A model generated the notes under the pieces. That model was not told where the DNA came from. It did not search any database and was given only the letters and a program-made list of their open reading frames with translations. A stretch of DNA of 64,000 bases from Galbibacter sp. BG1. Its GTDB lineage: Bacteria; Bacteroidota; Bacteroidia; Flavobacteriales; Flavobacteriaceae. A program made the position numbers and the translations under genes. This document shows, one piece after another, positions 1 through 7,858 of the stretch. Location of the stretch: assembly GCF_013391805.1 (NCBI RefSeq), contig NZ_CP058364.1, positions 1,240,501 to 1,304,500 on the forward strand, in the 5' to 3' direction. Position 1 is the stretch's first letter. Every line of letters starts with the position of its first letter.

Positions 1-2459
1 AGTTTTTCCCGCAATCTATCCGTAATTATGGGAAAGGAAAACGGCGTAGGCTTTTCACATTCCCGCCAAACAATCCTTTGGTTTTCTATGCGCTCCAATG
101 CCTGAATGAGCCTTCCTTCCTCCAAAGAATGCTCAAAGGTTTCCCGATAGGATTGGAGGTACAATAAATTCTCGGGTTCGTAATCGCGAAACACATTAAA
201 CAGCAATTGCGAACTACTTTGCAGGTGTTTGCTCTTTAAAAGTTTATCAGGAAACCCTTGAAATACGAGTCCGCCCACAACGGCGATATCCCTAAATTTT
301 CTGCGGGCCATTTCCGTGGCATTTAAACTTTTCTCGAGGTCGGCATGCATAAATCGTGGCGTAAACAAATCGTTATCCAATACATTTTGAATATCTATTT
401 TTTGATCGGAAAGCAACTCAAATCCATAATCGTTAAAGGCAATGGAGAATGTTATGGGCTGCAAAAGACTAATGCGGTATGCCAATAAACTTCCCATGGC
501 TTCATGAACAAACCTCCCTTCAAATGGATAAAAAATAGCATGATGTCCCTCTCGGGTTTTAAAAGTTTCAATAAGAAATTCTTTATCGGTAGGAACGATC
601 GATTCTTTAGTTTGCCTTTCAAAAACAGGCGCCAAAGCCTTTAATTCCGAAGAAATAGTTTCCGTATGGTAATTGTATAATTCCTTCCGAAGCAATTCAC
701 TCATCTGTGATGAAAAACTCATTCTTCCACCCATCCAACTTGGAACTTTACTGCTTTTCTGCTTGGATTTCTTTACCAACACTTTCATGTTTTTTATACT
801 GAAGAGTTCTAAATTCCGTCCAGCGAAAGTAAAAACGTCGCCGGGCTTTAGTTTGGAAATAAACCATTCTTCAATAGTACCAATGTAGCCTCCTTTTAAA
901 TATTTTACTGAAAGTACGGCATCACTCACAATAGTTCCAATAGACAATCGGTGTCGCATGGCGGTGCGCCGACTTTCTACTAAAAACTTTCCTTCCTCAT
1001 TGACCACTACTTTTTTGTATTCGTCATAATTTTCCAGCGATTCACTTCCCACGGTAATAAAACGAAGCACCCAGTTCCACTCTACTTCTGTCATGCCCTG
1101 AAAACAAAAAGTAGTTTTTACTTCCTTAAATATATCATCTGGGAAAAATCCATTGGAAACGGCTAGGGTAGTGAGATACTGAATTAAAACATCGAAAGAA
1201 AGTAAATATGGAATACGATCTTCCACTTGCGCTGTTTTTACGGCATTTTTAAGTGCTGAAGCTTCAATAAGTTCGATGGCGTGGGTGGGTAAAAAATAAA
1301 TAACACTTTCTTCTCCCGGTCTGTGCTTACTTCGTCCTGCCCGTTGCATAAATCTAGCGACTCCTTTGGGGCCACCTATTTGAATGATGGTCTCCACAGG
1401 CGCAAAATCGACCCCCAAATCTAAACTCGAGGTACACACCACTGCTTTCAGACTTTCATTACGAATAGCACCCTCTACCCAAAGTCGGGTTTCTTTGCCA
1501 ATACTACCGTGGTGCATAGCGATTTCCCCAGCAAATTCGGGATGCTTTGCTAAAATGGCTTGAAACCAAAGTTCGCATTGTGCCCGCGTATTGGTGAAAA
1601 GCAAAGTGGTTTTACTTTTTTCGATAATTGGAATTGTTTTTTCCAGAAGATGAAGCCCTAAATGACCCCGCCACGGGAACTTTTCCATGGTGTCGGGGAG
1701 AATGGAGCGCACTTTAATTTTTTTTTTTAGGTTGGCGCGGAGTAAGATTGAATTTTTTAACGCGGCGGAATTGGGTCCCAACAATACTTCCCGAGCCTGC
1801 TCTAAATTCCCAATGGTAGCCGAAATCCCCCAGATTTGTAATGGCGAACAGACGGTTTTTAATCGGGAGAGTGCCAATTCAATTTGCACGCCTCTTTTCG
1901 AGCCCAACAATTCGTGCCATTCGTCTACTACCGCTGCATTTAAAGTAGAAAAAGTCTTATCGTAATTTTTAGATGAAAGTAATAAATGAAGGCTTTCTGG
2001 AGTGGTAATGAGTAAGTCGGGCATTTTTCGTTTTTGGGCAGCCCGTTCTTTTTGTGGCGTATCGCCCGTTCTAATACCAACGGTAAAAGGCAATTCTATT
2101 TCATCGCAGAAACGCTGGGTAGCTTGTTGAATTTCCAACGATAATGCTTTTAAAGGCGTAATCCAAACTGCTTTTACTCCTATGGGATTTTTGGTTTTAT
2201 AGTCAGGATTTTCCTGAATGTATTTCAAGATAATCCCAATCCACAGTGCATAGGTTTTTCCGCTGCCTGTAGGCGCGTTTAGCAGTCCGTTTTTACCTTC
2301 TAAATAGGCTTGCCATGTTTTTTTCTGAAACGGAAAAGGTTTCCAGTTTTGTGATAAAAACCAGTGTTCTGCGATTTTAAACAGTTCTTTTGTGTAATTT
2401 TTATTTTTGTCCAAACTGAAGTTGATTTGAAATTTGGTATAAATTTGAATTTCTTTCAT
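1..2459 (-). CDS. Ligase-associated DEXH-box DNA helicase (Lhr-type), 3' end cut by window start
   Basis: Superfamily 2 helicase of the Lhr-core type that travels with an ATP-dependent DNA ligase; it presumably unwinds damaged DNA. The minus-strand frame stays open from the ATG at 2459 to the window edge (819 complete codons), close to the usual length of about 820, so only the last few codons are likely missing. Visible motifs: Walker A APTGSGKT near residue 65-75, DEXH box VVDEWHELLGSKRG (codons around 1900-1945), motif III-like SATIGN, motif V TSSLDLGVDF and motif VI QRAGRSKHRPG. The ligase and exonuclease genes lie upstream on the same strand. In relatives a metallophosphoesterase (PdeM type) often follows; it would lie outside this window, which is inference. 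Confidence 0.95.
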   Translation of the reverse strand, partial: MKEIQIYTKFQINFSLDKNKNYTKELFKIAEHWFLSQNWKPFPFQKKTWQAYLEGKNGLLNAPTGSGKTYALWIGIILKYIQENPDYKTKNPIGVKAVWITPLKALSLEIQQATQRFCDEIELPFTVGIRTGDTPQKERAAQKRKMPDLLITTPESLHLLLSSKNYDKTFSTLNAAVVDEWHELLGSKRGVQIELALSRLKTVCSPLQIWGISATIGNLEQAREVLLGPNSAALKNSILLRANLKKKIKVRSILPDTMEKFPWRGHLGLHLLEKTIPIIEKSKTTLLFTNTRAQCELWFQAILAKHPEFAGEIAMHHGSIGKETRLWVEGAIRNESLKAVVCTSSLDLGVDFAPVETIIQIGGPKGVARFMQRAGRSKHRPGEESVIYFLPTHAIELIEASALKNAVKTAQVEDRIPYLLSFDVLIQYLTTLAVSNGFFPDDIFKEVKTTFCFQGMTEVEWNWVLRFITVGSESLENYDEYKKVVVNEEGKFLVESRRTAMRHRLSIGTIVSDAVLSVKYLKGGYIGTIEEWFISKLKPGDVFTFAGRNLELFSIKNMKVLVKKSKQKSSKVPSWMGGRMSFSSQMSELLRKELYNYHTETISSELKALAPVFERQTKESIVPTDKEFLIETFKTREGHHAIFYPFEGRFVHEAMGSLLAYRISLLQPITFSIAFNDYGFELLSDQKIDIQNVLDNDLFTPRFMHADLEKSLNATEMARRKFRDIAVVGGLVFQGFPDKLLKSKHLQSSSQLLFNVFRDYEPENLLYLQSYRETFEHSLEEGRLIQALERIENQRIVWRECEKPTPFSFPIITDRLREK

Positions 2460-2668
2460 TTCTTTTGCTCGCCCAAAAGAAACGAAACAAAGAAAAAGGC
2501 GACTTATCCAATGAATTTTTTCGACCATAAAGTCGAAAAACCGTAACCAAAACTCCGCGTCGCTACGTTCCTCCACTCCTGATCTCGGAGCTTTTGATTA
2601 CTATTCTCCAGATAAGTAATTATGCTTCGCATACTGACCGATTAAATTTTCTGACCATAATCATCCTT
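2460..2668. other. Intergenic gap with degenerate dispersed-repeat sequence
   Basis: The 209 bases between helicase and ligase hold no convincing gene. They contain an A-rich segment with GAAACGAAACAAAG (about 2478-2491), a short hairpin TTTTTCGAC/GTCGAAAAA (about 2517-2538) and a CG-rich stretch with a CTCCG/CGGAG inverted pair. The AACGAAACAAA segment recurs in the repeat-like gap at 19140-19325, so this is probably an eroded copy of a dispersed noncoding element. No terminator or strong promoter is obvious. Confidence 0.4.
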
Positions 2669-4279
2669 TTAAGCCAATAAAGCTTTTAAGTCTTCCAAAG
2701 TATTTGCTTCTTCAATTTTTTTGTCTTTACGCCATCGTAAAATACGTGGAAAACGAACGGCAACGCCACTTTTATGCCGTTTGCTTTCTGCAATTCCTTC
2801 AAAAGCGATTTCAAAAACCAATTCGGGAACCACTTGTCGAACTGGTCCGAAACGATCGGTAGTGTTTTTCTTTACAAAATTGTCCACTTTTCGAAACTCG
2901 GCATCCGTCAATCCGGAGTACGCTTTGGCAAACGTTACCAATTCTTTATCGTCCCAAAGTGCAAAAGTGTAATCCGTAAATAAATTGGTTCGCCTTCCAT
3001 GGCCACGCATGGCATAAGTGAGAACGGCATCGATAGTGAGCGGATCAACTTTCCATTTCCACCAATCACCTTTTTTTCTTCCCACGAGATACGGCGAATC
3101 TTTGCGTTTTAGCATCAATCCTTCGCTTTTAACTTCCCTCGCCTGTTCCCGTTCTGTGGCAGCTTGGTCCCAAGTAGAAAACTGCATGATTTCCGACAAA
3201 TGGAATGGTAAATTATTCTTTTTCTGACTATTGTAAAAATTGTCCAGCACCTTACGACGTTCTTGAAATGATTTGTTTCTAATATCTTCGCCGTTCCACT
3301 CCAGCAAATCGTATGCTTTTAAAATAACCGGCGTTTTTTCCAGTAACTTTTTGGATACGTTTTTTCTCCCGATTCGCGTTTGCAGCTCATTAAAAGTACC
3401 AATAAAACCTTCCGTAAAGGCTAAAATCTCGCCATCAATAACGGTTCCGTCAGGGAAATGTGTAACGAATTCTTGAAACTCCGGGTACTTATCGGTTACC
3501 AATTCCTCTCCGCGGCTCCACACAAAGAGTTCGTTGTTTCGAACAATTACCTGTGATCGGATGCCATCCCATTTGTGTTCAAAGTACCACTCTTTAATAT
3601 CGCCTAAATCGCTTGGCTCTCCCTCCAAAGCGTACGCCAAATAAAAAGGATATGGTTTGCTAAGATAATCTTCTTCATTTTCCTCTAAAATCAATTTTTG
3701 AAAAGTAATTGTTTGCGGCGTCCAATTACCCATTAATTTATACGCCAGCACGTCTTCATCAATTTCCGTGGCTTTGGCAAGCGCCCGTGTCATGAGTTTC
3801 TGACTGATACCAATTCGAAAACTTCCAGTAAGGATTTTATTAAAAACAAAACGCTCATAATAATCCAATTCCCGCCATTTTTGCTGAAGGTATTTTTTCT
3901 TATCTACCTCATCCCAATCTTTCAACTGAATAACTTCAGCAATAATTTCATGTAATTTCTTTTCATTATTTGATTGAGCCGTCGGAATGACCAACGCAAT
4001 TGTTTCCGCCAGATCTCCAACAATATGATACGATTCTTCAAACAACCAAAGTGGGATACTGGCTTCTTCCGAAGCCCACTCGCGCAACAACGTAGTATTT
4101 ACGGGACGCTTGGGTCTTCGGTGCGACAGCAAAGCAATAGCCCACAACTTATCTTTTGGCTCCGCAATTTTGAAGAAATCAGCCAAAGCATCCACCTTGA
4201 TATTGGTTTTATTGGTGGTGTCCAATTTTTTTATGAGAGTAGCAAATTCTTTCACATATTTCTGTTTTATTAATCTCAC
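2669..4279 (-). CDS. ATP-dependent DNA ligase (ligase-associated repair cluster)
   Basis: Seals nicked DNA using ATP through a lysyl-AMP intermediate; a second ligase besides the NAD-dependent LigA expected elsewhere. 536 aa. It has an N-terminal DNA-binding region (about 1-200), an adenylation domain with motif I EHKWDGIR (nucleophile K236), motif IV EGLMLKRKDSPY, motif V WWKWKVDP, and a C-terminal OB-fold ending in FPRILRWRKDK. The start is a GTG at 4277-4279; no in-frame ATG gives a better N-terminus, and MRLIKQKYVKEFATLIKKLD is a plausible family start. Its neighbours on the same strand are the helicase and the MBL exonuclease. The set is a known bacterial repair-gene cluster whose cellular role is poorly defined. 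Confidence 0.95.
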   Translation of the reverse strand: MRLIKQKYVKEFATLIKKLDTTNKTNIKVDALADFFKIAEPKDKLWAIALLSHRRPKRPVNTTLLREWASEEASIPLWLFEESYHIVGDLAETIALVIPTAQSNNEKKLHEIIAEVIQLKDWDEVDKKKYLQQKWRELDYYERFVFNKILTGSFRIGISQKLMTRALAKATEIDEDVLAYKLMGNWTPQTITFQKLILEENEEDYLSKPYPFYLAYALEGEPSDLGDIKEWYFEHKWDGIRSQVIVRNNELFVWSRGEELVTDKYPEFQEFVTHFPDGTVIDGEILAFTEGFIGTFNELQTRIGRKNVSKKLLEKTPVILKAYDLLEWNGEDIRNKSFQERRKVLDNFYNSQKKNNLPFHLSEIMQFSTWDQAATEREQAREVKSEGLMLKRKDSPYLVGRKKGDWWKWKVDPLTIDAVLTYAMRGHGRRTNLFTDYTFALWDDKELVTFAKAYSGLTDAEFRKVDNFVKKNTTDRFGPVRQVVPELVFEIAFEGIAESKRHKSGVAVRFPRILRWRKDKKIEEANTLEDLKALLA

Positions 4280-4290
4280 TTCTTAGTTCC

Positions 4291-4396
4291 CTGTCGCCTC
4301 GAGCGCCCGCCTACCTGAGTATTTCGGGCAGGCAGTCGAGAGGTCGTTTGGTTTATGTATTGTAGATAAGGTCTCGACTGCGCTCGACCTGACATT
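4291..4396. repeat. Dispersed palindromic repeat with a nested 27-base palindromic insertion
   Basis: Two inverted arms of a TCGAGCGCAGTCGAGA-type element. The right arm (4370-4394) is GTCTCGACTGCGCTCGACC followed by TGACA. The left arm reads TCGAGCGC (4299-4306), then 27 extra bases (4307-4333), then AGTCGAGA (4334-4341). The extra bases form an imperfect palindrome starting GCCTACCTGA and ending TCGGGCAGGC. The element lies between the exonuclease and ligase genes, both on the minus strand. Confidence 0.7.
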
Positions 4397-4438
4397 TTCA
4401 ATCTAAATTAAAACCTGTCCATGCCAATACTATTTAGA

Positions 4439-5470
4439 CTAATTTTGGGTGGCAGGTTCACTTTCGGCTTTCTCTTCTAAATTTTCACCTTCGTATTGTG
4501 TTTGTTCGGTACGGGCATCGTAGCCCAAGGTTTGCAGATAACGTGAAAAGATATCGGTGTATCCGTGGGTCGCAATTACTTTTTCACATTCCGTTTCTTT
4601 AATCGCTTTAAGTAATCCTTCCCAATCGGCGTGGTCCGAAAGTACAAACCCTCTATCAATAGCTCTTCGTCTTCTCGCTCCTCTAAAAGCCATCCATCCG
4701 CTTGCCGTGGCCGTCACAAAAGGGGTAAATCTTCTCAACCAAACGCTTCCGTGCGCACTTGGAGGTGCCACAATAATATTTCCCTGAATTTCTTTTTTAT
4801 CGGTTTCCCTTGTGATTAATTCTGTAGGTGGTAAATTGAGTTGCGGCCGTAAAACTTCTGTCATATTCTCCACAGCTCCGTGGGTATATATCTTTCCAAT
4901 GGAAGTATCCAAGTGTTTTATCACACGTTGGGCTTTTCCAAGGGAATAGGCAAAAATCACAGAGGTTTTGTTTTCTTTTTTATTCTGAAGCCACCATTCA
5001 TTAATATCTGAAAAAACTTCTTCCTGAGGACGCCAATTAAAGGCTGGAAGTCCGAAAGTGCATTCTGTAATGAAGCTGTGACATTTAATAGGTTCAAAAG
5101 GGGTAGATATACCGTCATCGGCTAGTTTATAATCCCCCGTAAACACCCAAACTTCCCCTTTATGCTCCACCCGAATTTGAGAAGATCCTGGAATATGACC
5201 AGCAGGATGAAAACTAAATTTCACGTTGTTAACCACAAAAGACTCCCCGTAGTTTCGTCCGGAGACATTTATATCACCTAATCGATGTTTGATAATGGGA
5301 ATGTTGTTGTGAAAGGTAATGTAATTTTTATGCCCCCAACGGGAGTGATCGGCATGACCATGGGTTATCAAAGCATTGTCAATAGGTCGCCAAGGGTCTA
5401 GGTAAACATTCGCTTGCGAACATAAGATCCCTTTGTCCGTAAATTCCAATAGAGGTTTTTTCAATTTCAT
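4439..5470 (-). CDS. Ligase-associated DNA exonuclease, metallo-beta-lactamase/beta-CASP type
   Basis: Predicted metal-dependent DNA exonuclease of the SNM1/CPSF-like metallo-beta-lactamase class, acting in the repair cluster with the adjacent ligase and helicase. 343 aa. The zinc motif THGHADHS lies near residue 35-43, with further metal and beta-CASP elements at HPAGHIPGSSQIR, FTGDYK, VIFAYSLGKAQR and LSDHADW. The C-terminal 20 residues are acidic and probably disordered. It is the first gene of the minus-strand cluster, separated from the ligase by 159 bases that contain a hairpin repeat, so transcription through may be partial. The family is clear; its substrate in this organism is inferred. 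Confidence 0.93.
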   Translation of the reverse strand: MKLKKPLLEFTDKGILCSQANVYLDPWRPIDNALITHGHADHSRWGHKNYITFHNNIPIIKHRLGDINVSGRNYGESFVVNNVKFSFHPAGHIPGSSQIRVEHKGEVWVFTGDYKLADDGISTPFEPIKCHSFITECTFGLPAFNWRPQEEVFSDINEWWLQNKKENKTSVIFAYSLGKAQRVIKHLDTSIGKIYTHGAVENMTEVLRPQLNLPPTELITRETDKKEIQGNIIVAPPSAHGSVWLRRFTPFVTATASGWMAFRGARRRRAIDRGFVLSDHADWEGLLKAIKETECEKVIATHGYTDIFSRYLQTLGYDARTEQTQYEGENLEEKAESEPATQN

Positions 5471-5805
5471 AGCCTAGGGAAATTACAAAATTGTGCGCGT
5501 ATCCACAATACCACAAATGGTAATGTTCTTATAAAATTAAGAAAAGGTAGAGATAGAATAAGCCCGAAGTTCTTCGGGCTTATAAATCTAAAATGCTACT
5601 TGCATTAAATTAAATATATGCAGTTGGGGGGATGGGATTTATTTCCCATCAAATATCTTAAAAGCTTCGAGTAATTTACGTTTGAGGTGGGTACTAAGAG
5701 ATTAACGCACTATTTTTATAATTATTTTACTTTAATAAAAGATTAACATACAGATTCTTATATAAAAAATAGTTCAACTTATTTAGTAGAATTTAAGAAA
5801 TAGCG
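5471..5805. other. Divergent gap with two unexplained hairpins
   Basis: No ORF or recognised RNA was seen between the exonuclease start and the rpsP promoter. There are two clear hairpins: AAGCCCGAAG/CTTCGGGCTT at 5560-5582, which resembles a terminator stem but has no strong T tract on either strand, and GATGGGA/TCCCATC at 5631-5650. A terminator-like stem between divergently transcribed genes is unexpected and could mark a small RNA; no promoter for one was found. Confidence 0.4.
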
Positions 5806-5909
5806 TATATTTGCACCCGCCTAAGCAGAATTTAGGTGTGCTTTAGCCTTTAAGGCAAGCAATTTTAGAATTAATAACAGGGGTCGGGAACCCCACTAAT
5901 TAATGGATT
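5806..5909 (+). promoter_or_regulatory. rpsP promoter and structured leader
   Basis: The -7 box TATATTTG (5806-5813) matches the Bacteroidota consensus TAnnTTTG. The following leader of about 90 bases contains GCCTT/AAGGC (about 5847-5857) and GGGG/CCCC (5881-5896) stems just before the ATG. Such a leader could serve autoregulation, but that is inference. Confidence 0.6.
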
Positions 5910-6470
5910 ATGCCAGTTAAAATTAGATTACAGAGACACGGTAAAAAAGGAAAACCTTTTTACTGGGTAGTAGCGGCAGATGCTCGCGCAAAAAGAGATG
6001 GTAAATTTCTTGAGAAATTAGGAACTTACAATCCAAACACGAATCCAGCTCAAATCGACTTAGATGTAGATGGTTCTGTTAAATGGCTTCAGAATGGTGC
6101 ACAGCCTACTGATACTGCTAAAAGAATCTTATCTTACAAAGGAGTTATGTTGAAACACCACTTATTGGGAGGTGTTGCTAAAGGTGCTTTAACCGAAGAA
6201 GAAGCTCAAAAGAAGTTTGAAGCTTGGGTTGAAGAAAAGGCAGGTAAAGTAGATGCTAAGAAAAGTGATTTAGAAAAAGCTAAAGAAGAAGCTAAAGCTA
6301 AAGCATTGGAAGCAGAAAAAGAAATCAACGAGAAGCGTATGGCTGCTGCTGCAGAAGCCGAAGCTCCCGCTGAGGAAGAAGTAGCAGAAGAAGCTGCTCC
6401 TGAGGCAGAAGCACAAGCTGAAGAGCCTGCTGCAGAAACTCAAGAAGAAGAAAAAAAGGCAGACGCTTAA
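5910..6470 (+). CDS. rpsP: 30S ribosomal protein bS16 with long acidic C-terminal extension
   Basis: Component of the small ribosomal subunit that binds 16S rRNA and helps assembly. Residues 1 to about 82 are the bS16 core (start PVKIRLQRHGKKGKPFYWVV, then RAKRDGKFLEKLGTYNP). The remaining 100 or so residues are Ala/Glu/Lys-rich, low-complexity and strongly acidic at the end, giving 186 aa against about 80 in E. coli. Such extensions are common in Bacteroidota. It is the first gene of an operon, with rimM starting 10 bases after the stop. Confidence 0.97.
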   Translation: MPVKIRLQRHGKKGKPFYWVVAADARAKRDGKFLEKLGTYNPNTNPAQIDLDVDGSVKWLQNGAQPTDTAKRILSYKGVMLKHHLLGGVAKGALTEEEAQKKFEAWVEEKAGKVDAKKSDLEKAKEEAKAKALEAEKEINEKRMAAAAEAEAPAEEEVAEEAAPEAEAQAEEPAAETQEEEKKADA

Positions 6471-6479
6471 TATAATTTT

Positions 6480-7004
6480 ATGAGAAAAGAAGATTGCTTC
6501 TATCTCGGTAAAATTGTAAAAAAGTACGGCTTTAAGGGTGAGGTACTGGCAAAACTAGATACCGATGAACCTGAACTTTACGAAAATTTGGAATCAGTAT
6601 TTATTGCCCATGGCAATAATCTGGTTCCTTTTTTTATAGAGAAATCTTCGCTCCATAAATCGCAGCTCCTACGAATGCGTTTGGAAGATGTGGATAACGA
6701 AGCCGAAGCCGATTCAATTTTAAAGAGCGAACTTTATTTACCCTTATCGTTTTTACCAGAACTCTCCGGAAATCAATTTTACTTCCATGAAATTATTGGG
6801 TTCACCATGGTAGATGTAAATTATGGAAACGTGGGCACCATTGTTTCCGTAAACGATAATACCGCACAGGCCTTATTTGAAGTGGAAAATGGAGATAAGC
6901 AAATTTTGATCCCGATGAACGATGAGTTTATCAATAAAGTGGATCGCGACAAAAAGCAGATCGTTGTTACCACTCCCGAAGGGCTCATAGATCTTTATTT
7001 ATAA
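6480..7004 (+). CDS. rimM: Ribosome maturation factor RimM
   Basis: Assists 30S maturation, acting on the 16S rRNA 3' domain and uS19. 174 aa: RimM N-terminal beta-barrel (start CFYLGKIVKKYGFKGEV, residues 6-85) and C-terminal PRC barrel (about 95-170, with the motif IPMNDEFINKVD). It lies 9 bases after rpsP, the classic rpsP-rimM pairing. trmD, which often follows in other phyla, is replaced here by a different tRNA methyltransferase 7 bases downstream. Confidence 0.96.
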   Translation: MRKEDCFYLGKIVKKYGFKGEVLAKLDTDEPELYENLESVFIAHGNNLVPFFIEKSSLHKSQLLRMRLEDVDNEAEADSILKSELYLPLSFLPELSGNQFYFHEIIGFTMVDVNYGNVGTIVSVNDNTAQALFEVENGDKQILIPMNDEFINKVDRDKKQIVVTTPEGLIDLYL

Positions 7005-7011
7005 CCCGCTA

Positions 7012-7728
7012 ATGTCTAGCAAACCTTTTCAGTTTAAAGAATTTACCGTACAGCAAGATCGCTGTGCCATGAAGATTGGCACCGACGGCGTTTTACTGGG
7101 GGCTTGGACAGAATTAAATAAAAACCCTAATTCCATTTTAGACATTGGAGCTGGAACAGGCGTCATTGCGCTGATGTTGGCACAAAGAAGCGCCGCAGAG
7201 CTTGTGGATGCCATAGAGATAGACAACGATGCTTATGAACAGTGCGTCGAAAACTTCGAGGCGTCTCCGTGGGGAGACCGCCTTTTCTGCTATCATGCCG
7301 GTTTCGATGAGTTTGTAGCGGAGATTGAAGACACCTACGATCTAATTGTATCCAACCCTCCTTTTTATAGCGAAAAAGTATCCTCTGGAAACGAACAAAG
7401 GGATATCGCGCGGGCTAATTTTTCCCTTCCTTTTGAGGAATTGTTGGAAGGCGTAGCCAAACTTCTCAACAAAAACGGAATCTTCAGCATTATTATTCCA
7501 TTTAAGGAAGAAGAAACATTTCTTCAAATGGCCGAACGGGAAAATCTCTTTCCTTCACGCATCAGCCATGTAAAGGGAAGTCCAACTTCCGAAGTAAAAA
7601 GAAGTCTTATCGAACTCACTTTTCAGCAAAAAGAAACACTTACCTCCTCTCTAATTATCGAAAAAGAGCGGCACGAATACACCGAAGAATACATAGCGCT
7701 TACCAAAGATTTTTATTTAAAAATGTAA
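7012..7728 (+). CDS. trmN6: tRNA1(Val) (adenine37-N6)-methyltransferase
   Basis: SAM-dependent methyltransferase predicted to make m6A37 in tRNA1(Val) (YfiC/TrmN6 family). 238 aa. N-terminal family signature FTVQQDRCAMKIGTDGVLLGAW, SAM-binding motif I LDIGAGTGVIALML (about 43-56), and the catalytic N6-amine motif SNPPFY (about 114-119). It is the last gene of the rpsP-rimM operon, 7 bases after rimM. The family is clear; the exact tRNA target is taken from E. coli YfiC. Confidence 0.9.
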   Translation: MSSKPFQFKEFTVQQDRCAMKIGTDGVLLGAWTELNKNPNSILDIGAGTGVIALMLAQRSAAELVDAIEIDNDAYEQCVENFEASPWGDRLFCYHAGFDEFVAEIEDTYDLIVSNPPFYSEKVSSGNEQRDIARANFSLPFEELLEGVAKLLNKNGIFSIIIPFKEEETFLQMAERENLFPSRISHVKGSPTSEVKRSLIELTFQQKETLTSSLIIEKERHEYTEEYIALTKDFYLKM

Positions 7729-7858
7729 GCCAAATATGCGGTAATACATTATGCTGTTTTTGTTATTGTTTCTGAAAAAATAAAAAGAAGAAAACAATAA
7801 TTAGTATCTTGTTGGTTTGTTTGATAATTTTTCTCAACCATAAACTAAAAGACACTAA

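Noticed and set aside
2364-2546. Plus-strand frame of 60 codons at the helicase start
   Set aside because: Overlaps the helicase 5' end on the opposite strand and ends in repeat-like sequence.
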